Counted from the first letter of the stretch, positions 35,498 to 45,333 are shown. The stretch is DNA of 64,000 nucleotides from Gammaproteobacteria bacterium (GCA_022599775.1 JAHZLQ010000032.1:1-64000), one strand, 5' to 3'. Program-made: numbers and translations. Notes: generated from the sequence alone by a model not told the origin.

Positions 35498-36566
35498 GCA
35501 TGCCCTGCCCGAGCTCGCGGAGCCGGTCTGGCGTCGGCCACTGCCGCTGTGCCTGGGCTTGACGCTGATCCTGCTGCTGGCGGTGTTGGGCGCGCTGGCC
35601 ACCGGCCCCTTGGAGCTGCCGCCCGGCCGCGTTCTGGCGACCCTGGCGCACGCCACCGGCATTCACTGGGGCGATCCGCCGAGCGCTGTCGAGAATGCGG
35701 CGCTGCTGCAGATTCGCCTGCCACGGGTGGTGCTTGGCCTGCTTGTCGGTGCGGCGCTCGCGGCCTCCGGCGGCGCCATGCAGGGGGTGTTCCGCAATCC
35801 ATTGGCCGATCCCGCGCTAATCGGCGTATCCAGCGGCGCGGCCCTGGGCGCCGCCGCGGTGATCGTGTTTTTCGGCGCCGGCATCGGCCCGGTCTCCTAC
35901 GCGTTCTCGCTGCCACTGGCGGCATTCGCTGGGGGCGCCGTGGCCACCTGGACGGTTGCGCGCCTGTCCATGGCCGACGGCGTCACCCGCGTCGCCACGA
36001 TGCTGCTGGCCGGCCTTGCGATCAACGCCGTTGCCAACGCCGGCATCGGCCTGTTCACGCAGCTTGCGGACGACTTTGCGCTGCGCAGCCTCACCTTCTG
36101 GCTGTTCGGCAGCCTCGGCAAGGCCAGCTGGACCGAGATCGCGGTCGCCGCGCCGGTACTGGTCGTGAGCACTGCGCTGATTCCGCGAGATGCCAGCGCA
36201 CTCAACGCATTGCTGCTCGGCGAAGCCGAAGCCGGCCATCTCGGCGTGGCAGTGGAACGCCTCAAACGCCGGCTGGTGGTTCTGGTGGTGCTCGCGGTCG
36301 GTGCCTCGGTGGCCCTGACCGGCGTCATCGGCTTCGTCGGCCTGATCGTGCCGCATCTGATCAGACTATGGGCCGGCCCCGATCACCGCCTACTGCTGCC
36401 GGCATCCGCGCTGCTGGGCGCGATCCTGCTGACGCTGGCGGACACCGCTGCCAGAACCGTGGCGGCGCCGATCGAATTGCCGATCGGCATCCTGACCGCG
36501 CTGGTCGGCGGCCCGTTCTTCATCGCTCTGCTGCTGCGATTCCGCAACGATGGCGAAACCCTGTGA
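35490..36566 (+). CDS. hmuU: Hemin ABC transporter permease
   Basis: A FecCD-family permease with about nine or ten membrane segments. Signatures include LRLPRVVLGLLVGAALAASG, GVFRNPLADPALIGVSSGA and TGVIGFVGLIVPHLIRLWAG. The open frame reaches back to 35307 inside hmuT, but GTG at 35490 gives a normal 358-aa protein with an 8-bp overlap. It overlaps hmuV by 17 bp, consistent with coupled translation. Confidence 0.92.
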   Translation: MAEHALPELAEPVWRRPLPLCLGLTLILLLAVLGALATGPLELPPGRVLATLAHATGIHWGDPPSAVENAALLQIRLPRVVLGLLVGAALAASGGAMQGVFRNPLADPALIGVSSGAALGAAAVIVFFGAGIGPVSYAFSLPLAAFAGGAVATWTVARLSMADGVTRVATMLLAGLAINAVANAGIGLFTQLADDFALRSLTFWLFGSLGKASWTEIAVAAPVLVVSTALIPRDASALNALLLGEAEAGHLGVAVERLKRRLVVLVVLAVGASVALTGVIGFVGLIVPHLIRLWAGPDHRLLLPASALLGAILLTLADTAARTVAAPIELPIGILTALVGGPFFIALLLRFRNDGETL

Positions 36567-37377
36567 GGGCAAGACGCTGAGCCTGGTCGCGGAGCAACTG
36601 CATTGCCGAGCCGGTGAGCGCAGCCTGCTGCACGACGTCTCGCTGCGCCTCACGCCCGGCGAAGTGCATGCGGTGCTCGGCCCCAACGGCGCCGGCAAGT
36701 CCACGCTACTGAAGGCCTTGAGCGGCGAACTGCGTCCCCAGGCGGGGCGCGTTGAGCTCAATGGCCAGGCGCTGGACGCGATGCCGCCGCGCGAACGTGC
36801 CCGGCACCGGGCGGTGCTGCCGCAACTGGACCGCTTGCGCTTCGGCTTCAAGGCCGAGCAGGTGGTCTCGATGGGCCGCCAGCCCTGCCTTCGGCACGGA
36901 CCCGTGCGCGAGCGCGAGATCGTGCTCTCGGCCCTGGACGCTGCGGGCGTTCGCGCGCTGGCGCAGCGCCGCTATACGACGCTGTCCGGCGGCGAACGAG
37001 CGCGAGTGCAATTCGCCCGGGTGCTGGCGCAGATCTGGGAACCGCTGCCGTCCGGGCCGCGCTATCTGCTGCTCGACGAACCCACGGCCAGCCTCGATCT
37101 GGCCCACCAGCATCGCCTGATGATGACCGCGCGACGCTTCGCTGCTGATGGCGTGGGCGTCCTCGCCGTGCTGCACGACCCCAATCTTGCGCTGCGCTAC
37201 GCCGACCGCGTCAGCCTGCTTCGCGACGGTCGTGTTCTGGCCGGCGGCGCGCCAGCAGCGGTGATGGATGCGGCGCACCTGCACCGGCTCTACGGCATCG
37301 AGGTCGACATCGTCGAAGTGCCCGGCCAACGGGGCTGGATCGTGCCACGAACGCCTGGCGACACCGCCTCCGACTGA
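36550..37377 (+). CDS. hmuV: Hemin ABC transporter ATP-binding protein
   Basis: A 275-aa ATPase that powers heme import. Walker A is LGPNGAGKSTLLKALSG (about 42-58), the signature is TLSGGERARVQFARVLAQ and Walker B is YLLLDEPTASLD. The switch His is in VLAVLHDPNLALRYAD. The typical HmuV C-terminus is complete. No heme receptor or heme oxygenase gene follows. Confidence 0.94.
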   Translation: MAKPCEGKTLSLVAEQLHCRAGERSLLHDVSLRLTPGEVHAVLGPNGAGKSTLLKALSGELRPQAGRVELNGQALDAMPPRERARHRAVLPQLDRLRFGFKAEQVVSMGRQPCLRHGPVREREIVLSALDAAGVRALAQRRYTTLSGGERARVQFARVLAQIWEPLPSGPRYLLLDEPTASLDLAHQHRLMMTARRFAADGVGVLAVLHDPNLALRYADRVSLLRDGRVLAGGAPAAVMDAAHLHRLYGIEVDIVEVPGQRGWIVPRTPGDTASD

Positions 37378-37410
37378 GCCGCACCCGCTCAGCGGCTGGC
37401 GAAAATGAAG

Positions 37411-37438
37411 AAAAAATACGCGGCCACCGGGGCCGCGT
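37411..37438 (-). terminator. Terminator of the DUF1134 gene
   Basis: On the minus strand an 8-bp stem (ACGCGGCC / GGCCGCGT, 5-base loop) is followed by ATTTTTT, a good intrinsic terminator, about 25 bp beyond the DUF1134 stop. It may also stop hmuV transcription from the other side, weakly. Confidence 0.8.
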
Positions 37439-37463
37439 TTCCTGGACGGTCTTGCGCGCCTTG

Positions 37464-38078
37464 CTACAAGGGATTCCAGGTCTTCTTGCGCGTGTAGTTC
37501 ATGTAGCCAATCGAGGCCCCGGCGCGCAGCCCGACACCGGTGCGGATCGGGGCCAGGGTGATGCCATCGGTGCGTTGATAGTTGACGCCGACGCCGGCCA
37601 CGAAATAGTAGCTGCCATCCACGGCCGGGAAACGCTGAAAAAGATCGGCCGTGCGTTCGAGGTCATAAACCAGCGTGAACACCTTGGACGCGTTTCCGCC
37701 AAGATCGAAGCCGATCGAGGGACCGGTCCAGTACACCGGCATCTGCCCCCCGGACTTGTAGTTCAGCGAACCCTGACCGTAGCGCAGGCCGACGGCAATG
37801 GCACCGCTGACTTCTTCGCCGGCGATATACCCCACCGGTTCACCCAGATCCTGGAACACGCGCTCGACGCCCTTGGCGAGCCCCTCGGTGACGTTGCCGA
37901 AAAACCCGCGCGCCGCGTCCATCACCTCTTTCTGGGAATAGGTGTCGGCGGGCTCGGCCTGCGCTGCCGGCTCCGGATCGTTCGTTGCATCCTGTGCCCA
38001 GGCCGACAGTGGCATCAGTGCGAGCAGCAGCACCGCTGGCAGCAGCCGGGGCAGACGTACGCAGATTCGCTTGTGCAT
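37464..38078 (-). CDS. DUF1134 family exported protein (EipA-like)
   Basis: A 204-aa protein starting at 38078 with a signal peptide (residues 1-25, ends AWAQ). A short acidic linker precedes the DUF1134 core, for example GQGSLNYKSGGQMPVYWTGP, SIGFDLGGNASKVFTLVYDL and YYFVAGVGVNYQRTDG. The family includes EipA of Brucella, a periplasmic protein needed for envelope integrity. It is single-gene with its own terminator. No functional residue is known to me; an envelope role is inferred from the family. Confidence 0.82.
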   Translation of the reverse strand: MHKRICVRLPRLLPAVLLLALMPLSAWAQDATNDPEPAAQAEPADTYSQKEVMDAARGFFGNVTEGLAKGVERVFQDLGEPVGYIAGEEVSGAIAVGLRYGQGSLNYKSGGQMPVYWTGPSIGFDLGGNASKVFTLVYDLERTADLFQRFPAVDGSYYFVAGVGVNYQRTDGITLAPIRTGVGLRAGASIGYMNYTRKKTWNPL

Positions 38079-38310
38079 GAGTGATCCTAGGCCTGAAGTG
38101 GCGGCCACGCTAGCAGCGCGGGCTTAACGAGCACTGACCGCGACACGCGTCGGCAGTACCGGATATGGCGGCTTTGGAGCGGCCGGCAACCAACGCAAGT
38201 CTTGCCTAGTTTGCACGGATCTGAAGGTGGCGAGAACCCGCAAAAGCTCGCGATATCCGCCGATCCTTACTGCCTTCGGCCGCCGCCCCTCATGCTAGAA
38301 TTTGCCCGCC

Positions 38311-38625
38311 ATGCGAGAACTGACCCCCCAGGAGCTTCAGGGAATTCTCAAGGATCCGGACCTCGTTCTGCTCGACGTCCGCATGCCCGAGGAGTTCGAA
38401 ATTGCCAGCCTTCCCGGCAGCTTGCACATTCCGATGCCGGAAGTGCCGAATCGGCTCGGCGACCTAAACCCAGGCTCGCGCATCGTTGTCCTATGCCATC
38501 ACGGAATCCGCAGCGAACGCGTGGCACGCTTGTTGGAACGCAGTGGATTTACGGATGTCAGTCATCTGGTCGGCGGTCTTGATCGCTGGGCGGACGAGGT
38601 CGATCCTTCGATGCCGCGCTACTGA
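38311..38625 (+). CDS. Rhodanese-like sulfurtransferase
   Basis: A 104-aa single-domain rhodanese. It contains LLDVRMPEEFEIASLPGSLH and the active-site loop VVLCHHGIRSERVARLL with the catalytic Cys. HLVGGLDRWADEVDP closes the domain. The ATG at 38311 is chosen over an upstream TTG at 38302. It is a GlpE-like cytoplasmic sulfane-sulfur carrier; the acceptor is unknown. It is followed 88 bp later by the TolC-like gene, which makes a shared transcript possible. Confidence 0.9.
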   Translation: MRELTPQELQGILKDPDLVLLDVRMPEEFEIASLPGSLHIPMPEVPNRLGDLNPGSRIVVLCHHGIRSERVARLLERSGFTDVSHLVGGLDRWADEVDPSMPRY

Positions 38626-38713
38626 CCTGACAGCCTGCACCGGGTGCTGGCGACAACACCCGTCAACCCGCACCAAATCCTTTGGGGCCAATTCGTTTGG
38701 GGGATAGCAGTTC

Positions 38714-40033
38714 ATGCGTTTGATCTTCAGCCTGCTCGGCTTGCTGGCCACACCTGGCCTGGCCGTGGCATCCGACCTTGTCGACATCTACGATCTGGCA
38801 GTACAGAACGACACGCAGCTGGAGGCGCAGGCGCATGCCTTGGATGCCGCGCTGCAGTCCAAGCCGATTGCACGGTCCAACCTGTTTCCGCAGCTGACCG
38901 GCTCCGGCTCCATCGGCCGGCAGCGCAACGAAATCACGACCTCCGTCAACGGCCAGGACGTGACCTCGTCGTCCAGCAGCGATCCGTACTCTTACGGTCT
39001 GTCACTGTCTCAGGTGGTCTACGATCACTCGATGTGGGTTCGCCTGCGGCAGGCCAATGACACTATCGCCTCTGCCCAGGCGGACTACGCCGCCGCACGC
39101 CAGGATCTGGTGCTGCGTGTCGCACAGGCGTACTTCGATGTGCTCGCATCCCGCGATACGCTGCGATTTTCGCAAGCCGAAAACGAAGCAGTCTCACGGC
39201 AGCTGGAACAGTCCAAGCAACGCTTCGATGTCGGCTTGGCGGCAATCACCGACGTGCAGGAAGCGCAGGCGCGTTATGACTTGACCGTAGCCAACGCCCT
39301 GCAGGCCGAACAGGATCTGTCGACGGCGCGGCAGGCATTGGCCCAGATCATCAAGGTGCGCGAGCTGCCGCTGGCGCGGCTGCAGGATGAGATCCCCTTG
39401 CCGGCACCGACACCCGATGACCCCGAAGCCTGGGTCGACGCGGCACTCGATGACAATCTCAGCCTGCTGTCCGCCAAGATTCAGTCGGAGATCGCGCGCA
39501 AGGACATCAACATCAGCAAGTCGGGACACTACCCCACGCTGTCCATTGATGGCTCGCAGCGCTACAGCGAAGTCTCGGGGTTCAATAGCGGCGAGCAGGA
39601 ATCGTCATCGATCTCGCTGAATCTCAATGTTCCGATCTTCTCCGGCTTCGGCGTTCGCGCCGACGTGCGCCGCGCCAGCAGTGTCTACGAACAGCGCCGC
39701 TCCGAACTCGAGGGCACGGAACGTCAGGTCGAGCGAGATACGCGCGTGGCCTATCAGGGCGTGATCACCGGCAGCGCACGCGTCAAGGCGCTCAAGCAGG
39801 CCGTGGTCTCGAACCAGACGGCCTACGAAGCCAGCGATGTCGGTCTGCAGGTCGGCACGCGAACCAACGTCGATGTGCTCGATGCGCAGCAGCAGCTCTA
39901 CAGCGCGCAGCGCGACTACGCGCGAGCACGCTATGACTACCTGATCAGTGTGCTTCAGCTCAAGGCCGCGGCCGGACGGCTCGGTGAGAACGACCTCGTC
40001 GAGATCAATCGGCTGCTGATCGACGAAAACTGA
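38714..40033 (+). CDS. tolC: TolC family outer membrane channel protein
   Basis: A 439-aa protein with a signal peptide (residues 1-19, ends AVAS). The fold has two repeats typical of TolC: DLAVQNDTQLEAQAHALDAA (about 24) and the matching ARKDINISKSGHYPTLSIDG in the second half. Long coiled-coil helices (RQLEQSKQRFDVGLAAITDV; DVGLQVGTRTNVDVLDAQQQ) are the channel hairpins. It is the outer-membrane duct for efflux or type I secretion. No pump or membrane fusion protein is adjacent, so it may serve several partners. The stop abuts the convergent cysH stop. Confidence 0.92.
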   Translation: MRLIFSLLGLLATPGLAVASDLVDIYDLAVQNDTQLEAQAHALDAALQSKPIARSNLFPQLTGSGSIGRQRNEITTSVNGQDVTSSSSSDPYSYGLSLSQVVYDHSMWVRLRQANDTIASAQADYAAARQDLVLRVAQAYFDVLASRDTLRFSQAENEAVSRQLEQSKQRFDVGLAAITDVQEAQARYDLTVANALQAEQDLSTARQALAQIIKVRELPLARLQDEIPLPAPTPDDPEAWVDAALDDNLSLLSAKIQSEIARKDINISKSGHYPTLSIDGSQRYSEVSGFNSGEQESSSISLNLNVPIFSGFGVRADVRRASSVYEQRRSELEGTERQVERDTRVAYQGVITGSARVKALKQAVVSNQTAYEASDVGLQVGTRTNVDVLDAQQQLYSAQRDYARARYDYLISVLQLKAAAGRLGENDLVEINRLLIDEN

Positions 40034-40759
40034 TCAAAGGTGCAGGCCGCACTCGGTCTTGGGCTTGCCCTGCCAGCGACCGCTGCGACCTTCGCCGGCC
40101 ACCGTGCAATGCGTGCAACCGATCGACGAGTAGCCCTGCGCCACCATCGGATGAAACGGCAGCGCGTGATCGCGGATGTAGGCGTCGCGCTGCTCGCGGC
40201 TGACGTCGATCATCGGGTTGAACTTGAGCAGGCCGCGCCGCAGCTCGAACAGTTCCAGTCCTGAACGATGGTCGGTCTGCCAGCGCATCAGGCTTGAGAC
40301 CCACACTTGGTATCGCGGCTTGATCGCGTCCAGCGGCTCGGTCTTGTTGATCGAGCAGCAGAAATCCGGGTCGCGTTCGTAGGTCTTTTCCTGCTGTGTG
40401 AACTGGTGCTTCCAGTCCTCGGCGCGCACGTCGAACACCGTCAGACCAAAGCGCTCGACCAGATAATCCCGATACTCCAGGGTCTTAGGAAAGTGATAGC
40501 CGGTATCGATGAAGGCGATCGGCTGCTGCCGACGGATCGTCGAGATGATGTGCAGAAAATAGGCCGAGGTCGCGGCAAATGAGGAGGTGACCAAGACCTT
40601 GTCCGGATCGAAATCTCGATACAGGCGCTCGATCCGGGCGTTGAAGTCCAGCGGCGCGTATTCGGCATTGAGCTGCGCCACGCGCTTCGCATCGAAAGGC
40701 GCGCGATCGGTGGCGACATCGACTTCACGTTCGGCGATCAGTGGTGCGGAAACAGTCAT
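40034..40759 (-). CDS. cysH: Assimilatory APS/PAPS reductase (4Fe-4S type CysH)
   Basis: It reduces activated sulfate to sulfite with thioredoxin. The C-terminal redox motif ECGLHL and the substrate loop TSSFAATSAYFLHII are present. CC in DPDFCCSINK and CTHC in SSIGCTHCTVAGEG form the four-Cys pattern of 4Fe-4S enzymes, which usually act on APS, in contrast to the cluster-free PAPS enzyme of E. coli. The start at 40759 (ATG) gives 241 aa; a GTG at 40813 would add 18 residues. No other cys genes are nearby. It is divergent from transaldolase. Confidence 0.92.
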   Translation of the reverse strand: MTVSAPLIAEREVDVATDRAPFDAKRVAQLNAEYAPLDFNARIERLYRDFDPDKVLVTSSFAATSAYFLHIISTIRRQQPIAFIDTGYHFPKTLEYRDYLVERFGLTVFDVRAEDWKHQFTQQEKTYERDPDFCCSINKTEPLDAIKPRYQVWVSSLMRWQTDHRSGLELFELRRGLLKFNPMIDVSREQRDAYIRDHALPFHPMVAQGYSSIGCTHCTVAGEGRSGRWQGKPKTECGLHL

Positions 40760-40984
40760 GACTTGCGGCGGCTCGTCGGCTCGATCAGGGATGCGCAGGA
40801 TAGGCAGCGCCACCGCGTCTCACAATGAATCAGGCTGCATTCGGTCAAAACGTCATAACCTTATGCGTGTCGAATCGACCTCGCAGAACAGGCCGCCCGC
40901 CCCCACTTCGGTTCTCATCGGGGACACTAGCGGCAACAATAGGGGTATTCGTACATTCATTTCACGGACCGAAGAACCACGTCG

Positions 40985-42136
40985 ATGAACCATCTCAAGC
41001 AGCTTTCCTCCCACGGCCAATCCGTCTGGCTGGACTTCATCCGCCGCAAATTGCTGAGTTCCGGCGAGCTGGCGCGCCTGATCGCGGACGACGGCCTGCG
41101 CGGTCTCACGTCCAATCCCGCGATCTTCGAGAAGGCCATCGGCGGCAGCAACGACTACGACGCCACGCTGGAAACCTTTGTCGATCTCGGCATCCATGAT
41201 CCGCGTCAGATCTTCGAAGCGCTGGCGGTGACGGACATCCAGCATGCCGCCGATCTGTTCCTGGGCGTCTATCACGAGTGCCAGGCGACCGACGGTTACG
41301 TCAGTCTGGAAGTCTCACCGCAGCTCGCCAACGATGCCAGCGCGACCATCAGCGAAGCCCGCCGCCTCTGGGCCGCCGTGAATCGGCCCAATCTGATGAT
41401 CAAGGTTCCGGGCACGGCCAGCAGCCTCACGGCGATCCGGCGCCTGATCGGCGAAGGCATCAACGTCAATGTGACGCTGCTGTTCTCACGGGCCGCGTAC
41501 CGCGAAGTGGCGCGCGCCTTCATTGACGGCATCGCCGACCTCATCAAACAGGGGGGCGATCCCCGCCACGTCGCCAGCGTTGCCAGCTTCTTCATCAGCC
41601 GCATCGATGCACAGGTGGACGCGGAGATCGAAACGCGCGTCGCTGGTGGAGACCCGGATGCCGCCGGTCTGCAAGCGCTCACCGGCAAACTCGCGATCGC
41701 CAATGCCAAGCTTGCGTACCAGGACTATCTCGAACTGTTCTCCAGCGACCGCTGGGAAGCCATCGCGGCACAGGGTGCGCAGACCCAACGTCTGCTATGG
41801 GCCAGCACCGGCACCAAGAATCCGAGCTACCGCGACACGCTCTACGTGGACGAACTGATCGGCGAGCACACCGTCAACACCATGCCGCCGGCGACAATGG
41901 ACGCATTCCGCGACCATGGTGCCGCGGCCGATACCCTGTCCCATCGCGTCGAACAGGCGCGCGAACAGATCAAGGCCGCCGCCAAACTCGCGATTCCGCT
42001 TGAGGCGATCACGGACCGCTTGGTGCGTGAAGGCATCAAGCAGTTCGAGGATGCCGACGCCAAGCTGATCGCCGCGGTGCAGGCCAAGGTCGATGCGATC
42101 CGTTCGGGCAAGAGCACGGAACCCCTGCACGGCTGA
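40985..42136 (+). CDS. tal: Transaldolase
   Basis: A pentose phosphate pathway enzyme, 383 aa, of the longer transaldolase subfamily found in high-GC bacteria. DDGLRGLTSNPAIFEKAI (about 35-52) is the family signature. The Schiff-base Lys is in NLMIKVPGTASS (about 139), and TLLFSRAAYREVARAFIDG and SVASFFISRIDAQVD follow. The start ATG is at 40985. Its downstream neighbour putA is convergent, 29 bp away. Confidence 0.95.
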   Translation: MNHLKQLSSHGQSVWLDFIRRKLLSSGELARLIADDGLRGLTSNPAIFEKAIGGSNDYDATLETFVDLGIHDPRQIFEALAVTDIQHAADLFLGVYHECQATDGYVSLEVSPQLANDASATISEARRLWAAVNRPNLMIKVPGTASSLTAIRRLIGEGINVNVTLLFSRAAYREVARAFIDGIADLIKQGGDPRHVASVASFFISRIDAQVDAEIETRVAGGDPDAAGLQALTGKLAIANAKLAYQDYLELFSSDRWEAIAAQGAQTQRLLWASTGTKNPSYRDTLYVDELIGEHTVNTMPPATMDAFRDHGAAADTLSHRVEQAREQIKAAAKLAIPLEAITDRLVREGIKQFEDADAKLIAAVQAKVDAIRSGKSTEPLHG

Positions 42137-42165
42137 ATAGCCAGCCGGCTCCCAGCCCGCTCGTT

Positions 42166-45100
42166 TCAGCCGTCACCACTCGCCGCAAGCAGACGGGCGT
42201 TGCCGCCGATCGCCGACGTATTCACCGTCAGGGTGCGTTCCGTGATGAAGCGCAACAGATAATGCGGCCCGCCGGCCTTGGGGCCGGTGCCGGACAGACC
42301 TTCCCCGCCGAACGGCTGCACGCCGACCACTGCGCCGATCTGATTGCGGTTGACGTAACAGTTGCCGACGCGCGCCAGGGCGCGCACCCGCCGCCAGGTC
42401 TTCTCGATGCGGCTGTGCACACCCAGGGTCAGCCCGAAGCCGGTGTTGTTGATGTCCTCGATGATCTGATCGAGCTTGCGCCCGGAGTAGCGGATCACGT
42501 GCAGAATCGGGCCGAAGTGCTCGGCGTCGAGTTGCTTGATCGAATCGATCTCCACGGCGGTCGGCGGCACAAAACTGCCGTGCTCACAGCGCATCGACAG
42601 TGGCAATCGCACGATCAGGCGGCCGAGCCCGGCCACAGCGTCCACGTGCGTCATCAGCGAGGCCTGTGCCTCCGGGTCGATGACCGGGCCCACGTCGGTC
42701 GCCAGCCAGGCAGGATCGCCCACCACCAGTTCCTGCATCGCGCCGCGCAGCATGCCGATCACCTTATCGGCGATTTCCTGTTGCACATAGAGCACGCGCA
42801 AGGCCGAACAGCGCTGACCGGCGGACTGAAACGCTGCCGTAATCACGTCTTTCACGACCTGTTCCGGCAACGCGCTGGAATCGGCGATCATCGCGTTCTG
42901 CCCCCCGGTCTCCGCGATCAGGCTAGCGATCGCGCCCGGGCGCGCGGCCAGTGTGCGGTTGATGGTCTGCGCCACAGCCACTGACCCGGTAAATGCCACG
43001 CCGGCGATCAAGGGATGCTGGCACAGCGCTGCACCGACGTCGCCTTCGCCGAGCACGCATTGCAGCACGTCGTCCGGGATGCCGGCATCCAGCATCAGCC
43101 GCACCATCATCATGGCGACGAGGTTGGTCTGCTCGGCCGGCTTGGCGACCACGGTGTTGCCGGCAACCAGCGCCGCCGCGATCTGCCCGGTGAAGATCGC
43201 CAGCGGGAAATTCCATGGCGAGATGCAGACGAACACGCCGCGGCCGGCCAACTGCAGTTCGTTGTGCTCACCGGTGGGGCCCGGCAACACGTCCGGCGCG
43301 GTCATCAGGCGACGCGCCTGCTGGGCGTAGTAACGCAGGAAATCCACCGCCTCGCGGACCTCGGCCACTGCATCTGGCAAGCCCTTGCCGGCCTCTCGCA
43401 CCAGGGCCGCCAGAAACTCCGGGCGGCGCGCCTCCAGCCGGTCGGCCGCGCGCTCCAGCAATTGCGCGCGCGACTCCACCGGCATTGCATTCCAGCGCGG
43501 CTGCGCCTGCCAGGCCGCCGCGACGACCTCGCCGAGGTCGTCCGGTTCGAACGGGCACCATTGCCCGAGCACCGCGCGCCGGTCTGCCGGATTGAACACC
43601 GGCAGCGGACTGCGTTTCGAGTTGATCGCGTTGTGCGTCAGTGAGTCCGCTCGCGATGGAAGCGGCGCTGTGCTCAAAGCTTCGGCCAGCGCCGAGGCCT
43701 CCGGCTCGGACGCGAAGTTGACACCGCTCGAATTGAGTCGCGAACTGCCGTAGAGCGCCTGGGGAAGGGCGATCGCCGGATTCGGGATCACGGGATACTG
43801 CTGCACCTGCTCGACCGGATCGAGCACCAGTTGCTCCGGCGGCACGTTCTCGTCATAGATTCGGTTGACGAATGAGCTGTTGGCGCCGTTCTCCAGCAGG
43901 CGACGCACCAGGTACGGCAGCAGATCCTCGTGTGAACCGACCGGGGCATAGATCCGCACCGGCACCGGAATGTCGCGCATCACCGCTTCGTACAGCGCTT
44001 CGCCCATGCCGTGCAGGCGCTGGAATTCGTAGCCGGCATCGTCGCCCGCGTAGCTGCGTACGGCGGCGACGGTATGGGCGTTGTGCGTGGCCAGCTGCGG
44101 ATAGAAGTGCGTGCGTGCCGCCAGCAGACGGCGCGCGCAGGCCAGGTACGAAACATCGGTGTTGGGCTTGCGCGTGAACACTGGGTAGCCGGCCAGGCCC
44201 TGCTCCTGGGCCCGCTTGATTTCGGTATCCCAATAAGCGCCCTTGACCAGTCGCACCGGGATCTGACGGCCCACGCTCGCCGCCAGCGCCTCCAGCCATT
44301 CGATGACCGGCAAAGCACGCTTCTGAAAGGCCTGGACTGCGAGACCGAAACCGTTCCAGCCGCTCAGCGTCACATCACGATAGACCGCCTCGAAGACGTC
44401 CAGCGACAGCTCCAGGCGATCGGCTTCCTCCGCATCCACGGTCAAGCCGATCCGGTGTCGCTTGGCTTCCTGCGCCAGCGCCAGCAGGTTCGGCACCAGT
44501 TCGGCGAGCACTCGCTCGCGCTGCGCCACCTCATAGCGCGGATGCAGCGCCGACAGCTTCACCGAGATACCCGGCCGGCGCAGCAACTCGGTTTCGACGC
44601 CGGCACGCTTGCCGATCGCCTGAATCGCATCATGGTAGGACTGCAGGTAGCGCCTGGCGTCGCTGGCGTTGAGCGCCGCCTCACCGAGCATGTCGAACGA
44701 GTGCAGGTAGGCGCGGTGCGCCTTGCTACGAGACTCGTCCAGAGCCTCGGCAATGCTGCGCCCGATCACGAACTGGTGACCCATCAGCTTCATCGCCTGG
44801 CGCACCGCCATGCGGATCACCGGTTCGCTGGACTTTCCGATCAGGCGATTGAACGAAGCTCGAAAATTTCCCGTGGTTTGCGGCGACAGGCGCACCAGAC
44901 GCCCGGTCAGCATCAGCCCCCAGGTCGAGGCATTGACGAACAGGGAGTCCGAACGCCCGAGGTGGGACTCCCAGTCCGCCTCGGACAACTTGTCCGCGAT
45001 CAGCGCTTCGGCGGTGTCGTCGTCCGGGATGCGCAGCAAGGCCTCGGCCAGGCACATCAGCAGCACGCCTTCATCCGACGACAGATCGTATTCCTGCATG

Positions 45101-45333
45101 AAGGAATCGAGCGCCGAGACATTTTCGGCCTCACCACGAACCGCGGCGACCCAACTCGCGGCTCGCTCCTGGGTCTGGGACCGCAGCGGCTCGGGCAGCT
45201 CGGCGATCCCCATGAGTTTGTGCACCAACGCCGTCTCGTCGGCGAACCAGTGCTCTGAAACGGCTGCCCGCAAAGGATCTCGCTCGGGCAGCCGGGAGGA
45301 ATGGATGAAGCTGGGGGCGAGGGGTTCGTTCAT
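42166..45333 (-). CDS. putA: Bifunctional proline dehydrogenase / P5C dehydrogenase
   Basis: It oxidises proline to glutamate in two steps with substrate channelling. The proline dehydrogenase barrel (about 110-460) has RLVKGAYWDTEIKRAQ and the FAD-site region. The aldehyde dehydrogenase half (about 550-1030) has ISPWNFPLAIFTGQIAAALV, the Glu in LIAETGGQNAMI and the catalytic Cys in SAGQRCSALRVL. The start at 45333 (MNEPLAPSF) yields 1055 aa. It lacks the ribbon-helix-helix repressor domain and the C-terminal extension of E. coli PutA, so it is a compact, purely catalytic PutA (branch A type). Confidence 0.95.
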   Translation of the reverse strand: MNEPLAPSFIHSSRLPERDPLRAAVSEHWFADETALVHKLMGIAELPEPLRSQTQERAASWVAAVRGEAENVSALDSFMQEYDLSSDEGVLLMCLAEALLRIPDDDTAEALIADKLSEADWESHLGRSDSLFVNASTWGLMLTGRLVRLSPQTTGNFRASFNRLIGKSSEPVIRMAVRQAMKLMGHQFVIGRSIAEALDESRSKAHRAYLHSFDMLGEAALNASDARRYLQSYHDAIQAIGKRAGVETELLRRPGISVKLSALHPRYEVAQRERVLAELVPNLLALAQEAKRHRIGLTVDAEEADRLELSLDVFEAVYRDVTLSGWNGFGLAVQAFQKRALPVIEWLEALAASVGRQIPVRLVKGAYWDTEIKRAQEQGLAGYPVFTRKPNTDVSYLACARRLLAARTHFYPQLATHNAHTVAAVRSYAGDDAGYEFQRLHGMGEALYEAVMRDIPVPVRIYAPVGSHEDLLPYLVRRLLENGANSSFVNRIYDENVPPEQLVLDPVEQVQQYPVIPNPAIALPQALYGSSRLNSSGVNFASEPEASALAEALSTAPLPSRADSLTHNAINSKRSPLPVFNPADRRAVLGQWCPFEPDDLGEVVAAAWQAQPRWNAMPVESRAQLLERAADRLEARRPEFLAALVREAGKGLPDAVAEVREAVDFLRYYAQQARRLMTAPDVLPGPTGEHNELQLAGRGVFVCISPWNFPLAIFTGQIAAALVAGNTVVAKPAEQTNLVAMMMVRLMLDAGIPDDVLQCVLGEGDVGAALCQHPLIAGVAFTGSVAVAQTINRTLAARPGAIASLIAETGGQNAMIADSSALPEQVVKDVITAAFQSAGQRCSALRVLYVQQEIADKVIGMLRGAMQELVVGDPAWLATDVGPVIDPEAQASLMTHVDAVAGLGRLIVRLPLSMRCEHGSFVPPTAVEIDSIKQLDAEHFGPILHVIRYSGRKLDQIIEDINNTGFGLTLGVHSRIEKTWRRVRALARVGNCYVNRNQIGAVVGVQPFGGEGLSGTGPKAGGPHYLLRFITERTLTVNTSAIGGNARLLAASGDG

